A DNA stretch of 64,000 bases from Pholis gunnellus (Eukaryota; Chordata; Actinopteri; Perciformes; Pholidae), in contig OU342826.1 of the NCBI GenBank assembly GCA_910591455.2, positions 6,400,026 through 6,464,025 on the forward strand, written 5' to 3'. The translations under genes and the position numbers were made by a program. Of the stretch, positions 36,220 to 49,300 are shown one piece after another; positions within the stretch are counted from its first letter, which is position 1, and each line of letters opens with the position of its first letter. The notes under the pieces are model-generated. The model was given only the letters and a program-made list of their open reading frames with translations. It was not told where the DNA came from and made no database searches.

Positions 36220-39200
36220 CAGTCAGTTTAATGATTAAATGATCAAATAATCAAAGGATAGTTATAGGATTCATCACATCTGATTTTCTCCGATATGGAT
36301 GAAAGTTCCTTGCTGAGATGTTTTATCAGATAGAAACTTATTTGGAGGTAAAAATAAAGTTTCTTTTAAATCTTTATAATTCTATTTCCAGCATTCACAG
36401 AGAGGCCCTCTCTCTCTCTCTCAGACAGACGGGCTGATGGGGAGTGAATTACACGCCACTTCTAATGTCTACGGTGGACAGGACTCGGGTGCTGAAAGGA
36501 CCTGGCTGTGTGCGAGTTCCACGTCGCTCCACTGACTGACTCTAAGTGTGTTTACCTCTTCCTGACACACATGACCCGGGACTTTGAGGAGGCAGCAACC
36601 AGCTGCCAACCAGCCCAATAAACGCACATGTTGCAGGGAGGGTCAACGTCAGTATGGATTTACTTCTGTGGAGTTAAAGTCCTATTTCAGTTGTCATTTT
36701 GGGGAGTTTTTGTATTTGATATATATATATTTTAATAGGGGTTTGTAATTGTAATATTATCAACTGATATTTTCAAGTATTTTTTAATCATTATACTAAA
36801 GTATCTTCATTTTACAGCTTTCTTTCAACAAATTAGCCAAAAAAAAAGAGTTCTATCCAGCTTCTTAAACAAACTATTCACATCTAAATACAAACCACTA
36901 TACAGAATATACACCGTGATAGAAGATTTGATTCCTAACTAATTAACAAGTAATTCCTCACGATGTTTGGCATTTTTCCTAAAAGACATTGCATTAAACC
37001 CAATAAAGAATCTATGAAAATCTATTTATAACACTCATCCGTGTAGCATCTTGATCTTAAGTTATTAAAACTAAGAAAACATACACAAGAACATATTTGC
37101 AAATACTTGACCCGATGCACACGCACACTGTAGATACTGACGCACTCGGTCGGTAACGCATGACTTTTTCCAATTAGCCAACAGTAAACAAATGCAAAAC
37201 ATCCTCACTTCTGTGAACAACAATAATGTTTCCAAATGGATTTAGGGGAAACTTGACAAAATGAATATTCATGTATCTCCCCCATTAGACGTAGTGTGTC
37301 CCAGGGAAGGAGTTTTAAAAGAGCTACAGGTTATTTTGAGGCTGGCACACAAATCTTCCTCCAGATGGTAAAGAGTTCGGGGACAGCTGGGAGCCTGGAT
37401 AATAAAGTTTTTTTTTTTTGTTCTCTCTGGAGGAGTTCGTGGGAGTGGTGGCGGATTTAATCCAATTAACGGTTTGTCCCGAAAAATCCTTTCCACTTCA
37501 TGAACTGATGTTTCGCTCCGTTCTGCGGAAAGGTCACGACGGCACACGTTGGGAGGGAAACACCTACACACGGCTAAGTGAAAAACCCACGCGCTGGCTG
37601 AGCTTCAATAAAAAGCAGACAGATGAACACTTATCGCTTACATTTTTCTACACAAAGGCTCAAAGTATTAGCCGCAGGGCAACAAAGCCCACACACACGT
37701 CACATTTGCATTTATTTAGATTTTCTTAAATATGTTATTTAGAGAGAAATAGATCACGCCGCTTTTCCCCTCATTATCTAAATCATGTGAGGTTAGTTTA
37801 GCACATTACGTAACCGATGTCAAATAGGATTGTCTTTGGCACATGTCCCACTACTGATGTTCAAATGTAGCCTTTGGCCCTCTGCGCCTAAAGTATGCAG
37901 ACCTAAGACATGCACTCTTTTTCCTCTACGAGCTGGATCCTGTTCGGGGGGGACAAGATCCCTGTAATTAAAGCACAGAGAATCCATGCAGACAAGATAA
38001 TTAATCGTTTCTAAACTGTATTTAGTTTGGAGTATAACGGATAGATGGGTCGCCGTGTAACCCTCTCTGCATTTTTGTTGTCGTCCGTCTCTTTCTCCGC
38101 TTGCTGTCCGCTCTGCAGCAAAAGGAAAACGTCTCGGCGCGACACTAAAAAAATCTATTTTTAAGTGTCTCTGCAAGCGTTTAAAAGGACGGAGTGAAAC
38201 ACAATGTGAAAAGGAAAGGAGGACGAAAAAAGGCGTTTTTGGTGGAAAGAAAATGTTGAACAACGGCATGTGTCGTGAACAGAAGGGAGGGAAGGAATCT
38301 CAAAAATCTGTCAAGAGTGGATGTCGGGTGAGGACGCAGATTGAAGTACAATGAAGAAGTGGCGAAGTAAAAAGGAGTAAAACTGAAGAACGAAGACAGT
38401 AATAAAGAGAAAAGCCGGGCGAGAAAGAAATCAAGAAAGCAAGACAGAAAAGGCCACAAATTGTGGACTGCAGGGGGAAACTCTTTCAGGAGAGTCCACT
38501 AGTCTTGGGGCTTGAGGCCTGCCAGCCAACCGCGGCAAAAACACTCGAACAAAAGGATCATTTATTGGAGGAGGAAAGAGGGGGAGGCGGAATGGAGGGA
38601 TGAAAGGGGTGGGTGGTGGGGGGGGGGGGCACTGTACAGAGGCATTTGAGAGCTGTGTGAGTGAAACACTGGCCCCATCTCAACATTCACAGCCAATGTG
38701 CAACATTGTCCCCCCACGCTGCCCCGCTGACATACTCAGCAGCCAGAGCCCATACGGTCCCACTGTGGTCGCCTGCTGGCTTATATATTTAAAATACATC
38801 CAACAACATGGTCTGCATCCACCAACCTCCACTTCCCAATAACACGTCTACGTATGGATGACGACTGATGGTTCATTTCCTTGTGTGGAATATAAAAATA
38901 AAAAAACAGCCGCCCTGCTCTCACCACGAGATCCCTCGGTGAATTTTTGCTAATGCCTCAAATTCTTTATTAAATCCAACTCTGGATCCGGGCCTATGAA
39001 ATGTTCGCCGCAGAACCCCGTGAGGGTTTTTAAGTCTGACACAACCGTCGGTACAAATCAAGTGGAAGCTAGCAGGGGCTACATAAACAACAAGGCTTGG
39101 CAGGATGCATTCATCACAAGAGCCCCACTGTGGGAAGGCTAAGTAAGACTACTGAGTGTTTTACTGATGCATATAAATCCACGTCTCCATTTAAATGCCT

Positions 39201-39674
39201 CTCCATCTGCAGGCGTCTATTTCTTAACGGGGCAATTTAGTGCAGACAGTGGCTCAAAGGGAATGTTGTTCTATGAGGAAACGTCTCACGGTGACCTAGT
39301 TGAGGCATTGTTTAGCTGCGGTGGAACCCCACCGCTAGAGCATTACCCCACACAGTAAGGGAAAAAAAATGACATACAATGAAAATTCATCATCTGGCGT
39401 AATCGACCTCCCTTTCCAGACAATAAAGTAGATTTCTGTGGATGCTTTCTAATATGCGACCACAGAAAAAGAAAGCCCTGTAGGTGGTTGCACTAGGTTA
39501 TACTATTCTTCATTACATCATCCTAAATGTCAAAGATGTGGGGTTTCTGGGAAATCAAAATAACATGAAATGTGATTCATGGAACAATCTTTTTTTTTTC
39601 TCCTCCATTAGTTTCCTCTACTCGTGTCCCGTTGGAGGTTATCGGGTCAACGGAAAACCGGGCCGGTGTTCAAC

Positions 39675-39680
39675 TTTATT
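39675..39680 (-). promoter_or_regulatory. Candidate poly(A) signal for irs
   Basis: TTTATT on the plus strand (AATAAA on minus) lies about 80 bases beyond the stop of the proposed terminal irs exon at 39758-39780. IRS transcripts usually have long 3'UTRs, so this may not be the main site. Confidence 0.3.
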
Positions 39681-39757
39681 GAACTTGAAGGCTTCAGTTG
39701 TCTGCCAAAACGGTTTCCTTTGCTTTTTGTGCGGTGAGCTGTTCGCAACATGCTCTT

Positions 39758-39780
39758 CTACTTGGAAAGTAGTGGCTCTT
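39758..39780 (-). CDS. irs: Proposed terminal coding micro-exon of irs
   Basis: The main irs exon ends in phase 1 at 40166, so a further coding exon is required. Here a pyrimidine-rich acceptor (atccttctgctccag, 39795-39781) is followed by 23 bases that, with the leftover G, read E-E-P-L-L-S-K-stop. A poly(A) signal follows. A very short last coding exon is also found in mammalian IRS2. Other acceptors further downstream could serve instead, so this is tentative. Confidence 0.35.
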
Positions 39781-40165
39781 CTGGAGCAGAAGGATTCTGC
39801 CGCTTGTCAAACGTCTCCTGAATCTGCCCCCAAACATCAATAGGAAGCCTCGAGGGGATCAATAGTAATTTCCCAAAAATCGATATTCATTGTTATTCCA
39901 ATAGGTTGTCTGGCCTTTAGCACCTTACATAATCACATAAGGTAAAAAGTGTGCATATGCCTTACGAATAAATCTACTTATCTGTATCTCATATTGTGGA
40001 TTATGCAGACAGTCACACAAATCAAACTACCTGGCGCCAGGTGAAGTTTGATTACAAGCATAGTTGGAAAGGGAGGATGCGTATTCTTCTTTTCTATCTG
40101 AATAATGTCACAGAGCTCAACAGAGTCGTATAAATGTGCTTTAAAAGAATAATGGCAACTCTTAC

Positions 40166-43100
40166 CTGTTCCCTCCTTGTTTCCATTCTGATGCGTCCGC
40201 AGCTCCTCTGATTTGTAGAAGTCGATGCTGGCGTAAGTGTTGAGTGCTGAGCTGCTGCTGCCGACTGCCGCGCCCACTCCCACGACCCCAGAACCTCCAC
40301 CCAGTCCAGAGAAGAGGCGAGAGGGGGCCTGGCTTCCTGAGGGTCCATCCAGGCCCAAATGGGGGCCCTCTTTGTTGGCCAAGTCCAAGTCTATGTAGTT
40401 AAGGCCTTGCTCTGTGGACGAAGTCTGAGAGTTCGTGGGAAGGGACTGCTGTCCAGGGAGGGCGAACTGAGTGGGGTTGTCAGTCACAGCACCATTCCCC
40501 CACAGCATGCTTTCAAAGCCCAGCCGGCGGGCCACAGCTTGGGGGTGTTCTGGAAAGAGGGAGGCAGTGGAGGCAGAGGAAGTAGAGGTAGAGGTGGGGA
40601 GGGAAGGCAAGGCGAGGAAGGTTTCTGAGCAGTGCCGTCTGCGTCCTTGGGGGTCGGCCCGGATGACTTTAGCCCCGTGGTCTGGGTTGGGTCCGGGTTT
40701 GGCCAGGGGGAAGTCTAAACCCCGTGAGAGCACTGGAACAGAGGGATCAGTCCTGGTGGGGGAAGGGGCTTTGGGGGAGACACTGGATGATGACCTGGGG
40801 ACGGCGTTGCTATTCAAGCTGAAGACCATGTCTGTGTAGTCTCCAAAGGATGTTGGGGACTCAGACTCAGACACTGATGGGACACTTTCTCTGCTTTTCC
40901 TAAGTGGGGCTTCAGCCACTTCGGCCCCCTCTTCACGAGGACCAGAAGTACCCTCGTCACATGATTTGGGAGGATGGGCAAGAGTTGGTGGCGTGGGAGG
41001 GGTGTGGAAGGAGGGGAAAACTAGAGGATTAAGGGAGAGGGGTGAGGGGGACGGAGAAGGGCCCAAGTCCATGTTGACATACTCAGAGGCCGCTGGGGGG
41101 GTGATAGGGGCAGAGGGGCTACGGGAAAGGGGGATAAAGTTCCCTAAGCAAGAAGATGGCCTGTGTTGATGATGCTGAATGCTTGAGCTATGAGGCAGTG
41201 ATAAGCCATGTCTGAGACCCCGGCCGCGCCCTCCTCCAAACCCAGTCTGGCCGCTCTTCTCCCCCTTAAACTCAATGCTTACATACTCCCCAGGGCTCTT
41301 AGGTTCTGGGGGCAGGGGGTTCTCACGGACCCTAGGGAGGGTGTTAGCCTTGGATACGTCAACAAACAGGCTCACTGGTCTGTTCCTACCATGGCTACCC
41401 TGCTTGGACAATCCGCCAGAGCCCCGTCTCTGCTGGAGCTTACTTCCATCTTTGGACTGAGTTCCCCCAGCCATGGGGCTCACAGCCTGGGTAGCTCGGT
41501 CCTCGTTCTCCCCGAGGCTCTCGCTGCTGGCTGAGCTGGAGGAGTATGATGAAGAGGAGAGTGACAGGTGGCGTCCAACCACTGAATTGCCTGCTGCTGG
41601 TGGCTCCTGACGCCCTCCCACAGTCCTACCTCCACCCATTCCCCTAGTAAAGCTCCCATTGGTCCGCCTGCCTCGCCCGGGCCCATCGTCAAAATGTCCA
41701 GCAGAGGGGTTATGTTTGTATGAGCGGGGAAGAGAATAGTAAGAATAAACCATCTTGGGGGGTTGCTGTTGAGAACTGGTCTCCAAATGACTGGTGTGTT
41801 CAGGTGGTGGGGGGCTGCCATTTACCGAACGCGCACTGATTGGAGACATGTTCATATAGTCACTGCCTGCCCTGCTGTCTGCACTACCACTGCCCAGCCA
41901 AGCTCCTCCAGAGAGACCCCCACGCTGGTCAGGGGAGCAGCTGCTATTGGGGGACATTATCATGTAGCCATCAGAAGCCGGTGGAGGCCGGATCTGCTGT
42001 GGCGGGGACACGCTGTTGTTGGGGGTCATGGCCATGTAGTCGTCAGCAGGTTTGGGATCGGAGTCTGGGACAGAGACAGCAAACGACTGGGACAGGGATG
42101 CTGGAGGCTGACTGGCGCCAGGCAGCATGGACATGTACCCATTGTCCACACCTATATCTACACTACCACTGGCTCCTCCACCCACTTCACTTTTAAACTC
42201 ACCCGTCACGTCCAAGTACCCTCCTCCTCCTCCTCCCCCTGCTGACCCAGCACTCATGACAGATTCCCTCTGTGGGGTAGAGGAGGTGGAAGCAAAGGAC
42301 TCGCGGCTGGTGCTCCTGGACATGATGGCATAATCGGCTGAATCTTCATCTGCTGGCTCCTCAGCTCTGCGCTGACGTGGGACCAGCCTCTCCAGGGCCA
42401 TAGGAGGCAATGAAGCCCGCTTGCTCAGCAGCCTACGTTCAGCTTCACATTCCCGACTGGAGGAGCGGCGTAGAACTCTTCTGGTCTCTGGCTGGGAGCC
42501 ACAGGCTGGTGTTACAGGTGCTGGCAGGGAACTGGATGTCAAGCCCCCTTGGTTGCCGTTGCTACCACCACCACTACGTTGGCCCATTAGGATATAGTTG
42601 GCTCCCTCGTCGCCAAGGGACTGGCTGCCAGCGCTACCAACAGAGCTTCCGGGGAGGCTCGGGGAGGGGAGAAGAGTGTGATCCACAGGACTCGAGCCAT
42701 ACTCGTCTGAGGAGCCATAGTCACTGGGTGAGCCTGAGACGGAGGCGCGACTGGAGGGGACGCGACTGTAGGCACCAGACCCTGGACCAGCACCTGCAGA
42801 TGTCACGACTCCAAACTCAGAGCCATGTCCAGAGCTGGAGGAGAGGCTTGGGGCTGGGGACGGCGCCGGGGTGGAGATGGAACGCATCAAACCAAGAGGA
42901 GTTTTAGCAGCTGTGGTGGGGGCTGAACGGGCTGATTTCGACCTGAGGATTGGGGTGGTGGAGCACGAGCCATTGGTGGAAGGGCTGGAGCAAGTCCCTT
43001 GGAGTGGCGTGGTCCCCCCGATCCCATCCTCACCTTTCCCCCCGTCACTTGCGGTGCGAGACCTCGGGAAGCTGTGCCGCGGGGTGGGAGAAGCGTTGGC

Positions 43101-43355
43101 ACTGCCGACCGCCGCTCCGCTGTTAGCTCCTCCTGGAGGCTCTGTTCGGGGCCGGCGGGTGAAGCCCACCTGGCTGGGCGGAGGGTTTGGGTGGTGGCGG
43201 CGTGAGGGAACACTGATGGGGTTAGAAGCAGTAGCCCCTCCTCCAGGGCCGGAGTTCGACTGAGACTTGCTGCGTTGGCGGAACTCCTCGCTCAGTGCCT
43301 TCATGGCCTCCAGCAAGGTTTCATGCATGTTCTGGGCCACCACAGAATCGTCCAC
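40166..43355 (-). CDS. irs: irs exon 3: end of PTB plus tyrosine-motif tail
   Basis: It starts after acceptor gttag with VDDSVVAQNMHETLLEAMKA, the last PTB helix, followed by RSKSQSN and the ISVPSRRHH conserved block. PI3K-type motifs on the minus strand are YILM (42.59 kb), YAIM (42.33), YMSM (42.13), YMAM (42.03), YMIM (41.96), YMNM (41.85), YVNM (41.08) and YTDM (40.84). GRB2-type SPGEYVSIEF is near 41.28 kb. SHP2-type NYIDLDL (40.39) and YASIDF (40.23) end the tail. KVIRADPQGRRRHCSET is another family landmark. The donor is ACAG|gtaaga at 40166/40165. Reading through it adds 60 residues unlike any IRS, so splicing is preferred. Confidence 0.95.
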
Positions 43356-46300
43356 CTAACCCACGACACAAAAACAACTCTCAAACAGTGAACTCAAAAC
43401 ATAACTCTGGTAAATTTATATGTGAATTAATTCTTAAATTAAAAATCAAACCACTGAGAGAATGTGAACTGAATATTCTTTGGAATTCTTTATTCTAATG
43501 GGAAACCATGTTTGTATTTAAGGAGTATCAGCAAGCTGGTTTAAAATCTAAAAGCTTTGTGTTTGGGTACTAAAACAATACCAGGCATGTAGACAGTTAA
43601 CCACCAAGAATAGGGGCTGTTCATGCAAGACGTTCAGCAGAGAGCTTCGGTGTGTGTGCCACACAGCTGTGTGTGTGTGAGTGTGTGTGTCCAGCTGTGT
43701 CACACAAATACCCGAGCGAAACATTAAAATTTCAGCACCTCTAATTACATAGCGCTTCAAAATTTGCCACTTAACTTCACTGAGTCAAAGGAGTGCTGGA
43801 CTAGAAGGAAAGCGCCTCTGTATTTCAAGTAATTTCGCATTTTTTCTTTACAGTTAATCGGTTAGTTACAGGGTATTGAGTGTTGAGCTATTGAAAGTAA
43901 CATCTCTCAACAACACCAAAGCATAATGTATCCACCACTTTTAATTTCCACCTTAAGTTAAAGCAACAACCTTTATTAATTGGACCATAATGTGGGGTTA
44001 CATGAGCTTTAAGTTGCTCTGACTCTGCATATTATAGGCTCTTTACGTATAGATGGGATCGGAGGGTGCAACGCCCAACGTTATGGGGACCGCAGATTAC
44101 AGGCTCACCTGCATCCAGAACTCGCCCGGGCCTGTCACGGCAGAGCGCCCCACCTCGACGAAGAAGAAGTTTTCCGAATGGCCACAGCGCCGGACGTTCA
44201 TCAGCTGCAGCACCACGGCAGCAGCGTCGGAGTTGAGCTTGACGAAGTTGACCGTCTTGTCGGTCAAGCAAAGGCGATAGATGCCCACCAAGTTCTTGGC
44301 TTGACCCAGGCCCTTGGGCCACACCTTCACCTGCCACACCTCTTTGAACGCAGGCCCGGGATTCGGCACTCCGTAGTCCCCCCCTTCCACGCTATCAGTG
44401 AGGTTCTTACCTACAGGGACAGAACAGAAGAAGAAGAAGAAGGGGATTTTAAAAGGTTGTTGGAGTAGAAAAGAGGAGGATATGACTGGATAAGAAAAAA
44501 CAGAAGTAATTAATTACGGAGGAGGATTTATGAAGAGCGCTGGTTACAACAAAGCAGTGACATGACCTTCAAGCATCTGTGAACAAAGGGAAACCACCAC
44601 TATTTACCTGTTAGTGGAGGGCAAGGTGCCGCTATTATGTAAGCTGTGATGATATTGAGCTGTTCACAGATTTCTAAACCAGATCAAACAGAGTTCAAAC
44701 GGAGCATGCAGGAGCATGCGAGACCTGCAGGCTCCATACCTGGGGTCTCGTTTGTCAACCGCACACAGACATCCCGACACTCACACAAGCACACGCACCA
44801 GTGTGGAATTACGAAGCTGTTGACAACTGAAGCCCCGGCACAAGAATGATGACTTTGAAAGAAAAGCAACCGCAGTGGAAAAAGAAACGTAAGTGAACCA
44901 ACTTGCGGAAAATTGCTTAACAAGTGAATCTTCTCCAAAAACCAAAAGCAAACAATGCCAATAGATGGTCAGAAACCTCAGAGCAAAGCACTTAATAAGC
45001 TCTTCAAGAGCCATTCTCTGGAGCTGCTCTACTGGCTATTAACTGGCTTTGTAAACTAATAAAATCTAGTGTCTTTTAGCGGGAGCACAGGCAGTCCATT
45101 CACCCTTTGTGTTTCTGTATTCAGACGGGAGAGAATTACCGAGGCAAAGAAAAACAGGAGGGGAAGTTCTTGGTGAGATTTGATCCTGGGCTGCTTTGGG
45201 CATACAAAGGCCCGGGATTTCCTAATACAACATTTAGCTGGATGTTTGGTGTTTTAAGTCCCCTTATTGTTCACAGGCCTGGAGAAAATTACCTCAATTC
45301 TATCATGCTGTGCAATTTATTGTCGGCAGCCATTGACACCAACTCTGAATATTCAACAGATTTACCTCTAAGCTCTTGAACTTGCGGGCACAAGGGACCT
45401 CGTTGTGAAATACCTTCAAATACCTTGATGTGACTCATGTTTTAGGGTGGATTCTTCTTCTTCTTCGGGGAAGAAGTGGTCCTAAAGTGTTCCTTAAACA
45501 TGGATCCTTTCCTCACATGCACCGTATTTGATGAGTTCTCTCTGTCAAACTGCCAGGTTGGTTGTGTCTGAGCATGCCAACTACAACCCAAACATCAAGA
45601 CGGAAGAAACAAACCTCACATGTTCCCTTTGTGGGAACAGGGTGTTCTTTGTGCAGTAATGAGCACCTGCCTTAATAAGACCGTCACATCTGGAGTATTG
45701 AAGATCTGTTTGAAGAGTCACAGAGTGACACAAAGGTTTGTGTGGGATTCTACTTCAAGCAATGATTTTGGCCCAAACCAGCTAATCACAGTGCACCCTG
45801 GACCACAGAATTACAAATGTGTGATTGTACGTCTGCACGTGTTGTTCCTTTCCCATGACTCCGCTGCAAATCCTACAATGACAACCATATGTAGACAAGA
45901 AGCCTCAGCGTGCACAGTGGACGCCGTATCAGCCGAGCTTCTGTTGCGACATACATCTTCCCCGAGATCCTCACCCCGAAACATTTTTACTTTAGATTTC
46001 AGAAACGTGTTTTCTTCCAGTTTTTTTGCTTTCCCAAAATTGGAGGATCGCGCACAACTTGAGAGAGACTTAGAATAGATGTTTTGTTGAAAGCCGTGGA
46101 GGCTGTGGCTTTGTGGCTGTGTGTGGAGGCACCCCCCCCCCCCCTACATTAGATGACTCACTCAAGGCCATGCATGGCTGTTTCATGCACTGCTTCTCTC
46201 CGTGTGCAAGAAGCCCTGTGTTCCTCCTCGATTTAGATTTACAACAGGAAGGGATGGTTTGGGGATTTTTTGCAGTTGGGACAGAAGGGAACTAGGGACC

Positions 46301-49300
46301 GCAGGAGATAACAGGAGGGGGGGGGGGGGGTGGTCTTTTCCAAGAATATTTCAGGAGGAAATGTTTATTTTTAGGATTGCTTGGATTAAAGAAAAAAGTC
46401 TTATCACAGCCTTTATTTATTCTAGAATCAAACTTGGATCCCGTTGCTTCTTGAGACTGCATGTTCCTCGAGGAGGATCGTTTTTCCCTTTTCAAGAGTC
46501 GGATAACGCGTCTTCTAGGAGAGCACAAGTGTGTCGTTTGTGTTTTGAGTACAGTGCAGCCTTAAACCTCAGCTGTGCCCTCGACAGCACTCCCCGCACA
46601 CCCTTGATCTCAGGGCCACTCGGACTGCGCGCACTTATCAGCGACTCGCAAAAAGCACTGAAAACCTTTAAGAGGCTTTCACCCAGACCCCTACAGGGAC
46701 GCCGACAGATTTGGCCCCCATCGAACGCCGTAGACCGTCTCGTCAGGGTTACATAAAGAGAGGGTTATGAATTATAGATTGCAACGGCAGTGTGGAGCTC
46801 AGCAGACATGGTTGTTGGGAACGTCCCCCCCCCCCCCCTCCCACTTGGCATGAAGAGGTTATCAGCCGGTCAGCTTCTGCCGCCCCTATACGACATAATG
46901 AGCCCTCAGAAAAACACACGCCCATAGCAGGAGATAAATCTTCAAGGCGGATGCACGAAGAATCAAAACACACCTGGGGGTGATAACGCTTTGAGTGCTG
47001 AGCTTGCTTGGTTGAATGAGGGCGATACAACCTTGATGGGAGGGCATATATCGGGTCAAAGGGTTCACGCAAGGTAACTGTGACTTGTTCCAAAGCTTCG
47101 ACATCGTGTTCCCCCTTTTTAGCAACCTAAAAAAAAACTACTTACACTGGCTTATTCACGCACCAGTTGTTTACTTCGCTTTCGACCGCGACCGCACATG
47201 AAACTTTCAGTCGTGCGCGCACGCCCGCTCTCGAGAGCGGCAGCCTACGCGGCCGACACTGCCGCCTATTCATGTCGCGTGTTTGCTGTGCTCGAGCTGC
47301 CTCCCCTGATACCGTAGACGGTATATAAAGAGGCCATAATCTACCCTCATTTTCTCAAACTGGGTTTTTTAAAAATGTGAGTTATTGGCTTTTAGGCGGC
47401 TCGGCGTCTCCCTTACTTTCTAACATGCTGCTGGAGTGAGTGTGAGTGTGTGTGTGTGTTTAGGGGGGTATGGGGCTGGGATATTTACCCCCCCGGGGCG
47501 GCCAGATGTCTGCTGGGATATTGACAGATCCTCCCCTGAGTGGCTGATTATTGTTAGGGTTAGCAAACAAATTCTAAGGAAGTAGGTCTTCCATAGTAGC
47601 TTGTATCAGCTCAGCCACAGCAGGAACAGATATTCTTATTTAAGCACAGCACCACTGGGTGGGATTCTAGTTGATTTAAGATTAAGTTTTAAAATCTAAA
47701 AAGGTTCATGTTTAGGCACTAAAACAACACCAAAGTGTTGCCACCGCCTGTCATTTCCACCTTTAAAAACTACAGTCAAGCAACGTTTAGTTAATGCATT
47801 TCTATACGGTATCTTATAGCAAGATTCAGAATAAAATCCCTCTTCTTCGTCAGCTAATGCAGCCTGTAAATCAGGGAGAACGACTCTGGCAGTGAACCGG
47901 CTGACTCTCACTATGGTTCTGTTTCAAGTTTCTGATCTCATTGCCCTAGCACGCTGCGCTGCAGCCATAACACCGCAGAACGCCGCTGCACACAAACTTC
48001 TTGAGGGCTGAGCCCCATTTTCTAATGGCCGCCGTGCCCCCTATACCACCCCCGCTGCCATAGCCGCTTACCAGATAGGAGACAGCTGTGGACTTTTTTT
48101 GTACTAGCGTGTCTCGGGGAGAAGAAAAAAGTGAGAGACACTCGGCAGTGAAAACAGTTGGTCTAATCTCTTCCTCACATGTGTGCCTGTTTCCCTCTTT
48201 TTCAAACCCTCCACTTCCTATCTCTTCATCCATCTCTTACCATCTGTAATCCCCCTATCTGGGCCCACACTCAGGCACACAATGCCTCCGCAACACCAGC
48301 ATCTGCCTGAAGGTTTGTTTCACATGTGGTTTGTGTTTAGCCGGAGGAGCACGCACGCACACACACACACACACAAGCAAAGACACACGTAAACGCAGGA
48401 CATTATCGGTGACGCACGCAAGGTTTGCCATCCCTTTGAGAAGACGCACGAAAGAAATTCCATGAAAGTGATCTGAAGCTCTCTTTAAAATCTGCTCAGA
48501 TGCTCTCACCAAACCGGCCGCCATCTTGGACATTGCTGGTGAGCCTGGCTCGGAGTGAGTGAACATAATGTCCCAGGAACATCCAAGCAGAACAGGCAAA
48601 GAGTCCCCAGAGTTCATTGGAAATGGGAACAATACTGTGCTCACTGTTTCAGTCCAGCCTCATATTTTTCTTTTTAACAGAGTAATATTTGGCTTTGAAA
48701 AACCGGGATGGCTTTCATCTTGCCCAAATCTTCCAAAGCGGATAAATTACATTTTGGAATTAAATCATTCAGGAATTTGTACTGGTCTTCTGGGCAAGTG
48801 GCCGCTCCACGTTTCTTTTTTTAACAGAAAGTTTTCATACGTAAATTCATATAAAAAGCGCAGAGAATTCAATTACGGTTTAAGCTTATAAAATTAGGAG
48901 AGTGTGTGTGTGCGTCCAAAAGAAATAGGAAAATTATTCAATACCCTCTACATTCCTTTGTGCCAAGACGCTTTAAACCACTTTCACCTCATTTTACTAG
49001 ACAACTCCTGGGTTTAATTCCAGAAACATAAAGTTCCTTCAGTTTACATTGTTATTAGTATGTTTCTACATTTGGCATTTATTTTATTTACTGCAAAGAT
49101 TGTGACCGACGGGATCCATCCTTTTGCCTATAGCGCCTGGCGTTACAGTCCGTCCAATCAATGCAGGACGTTGTGTTGAACCTCCCGGAGGAGCAGCACA
49201 GCAGCTAATGAGGAAGCTCTTCCCTCACGTCTCCTTCTAATGCGTCCACCGTACGGCCGATGAATCCCGACCCGTGAGCCTCCTGACCTCCACTATGACG

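Noticed and set aside
39978..40165. 60-residue extension of the irs tail
   Set aside because: It reads through a strong gtaaga donor and its sequence has no IRS character.
40359..43263. Several 60-165-codon open frames on the plus strand
   Set aside because: They are antisense shadows of the irs tail exon, whose high GC and Ser/Pro codons keep other frames open.
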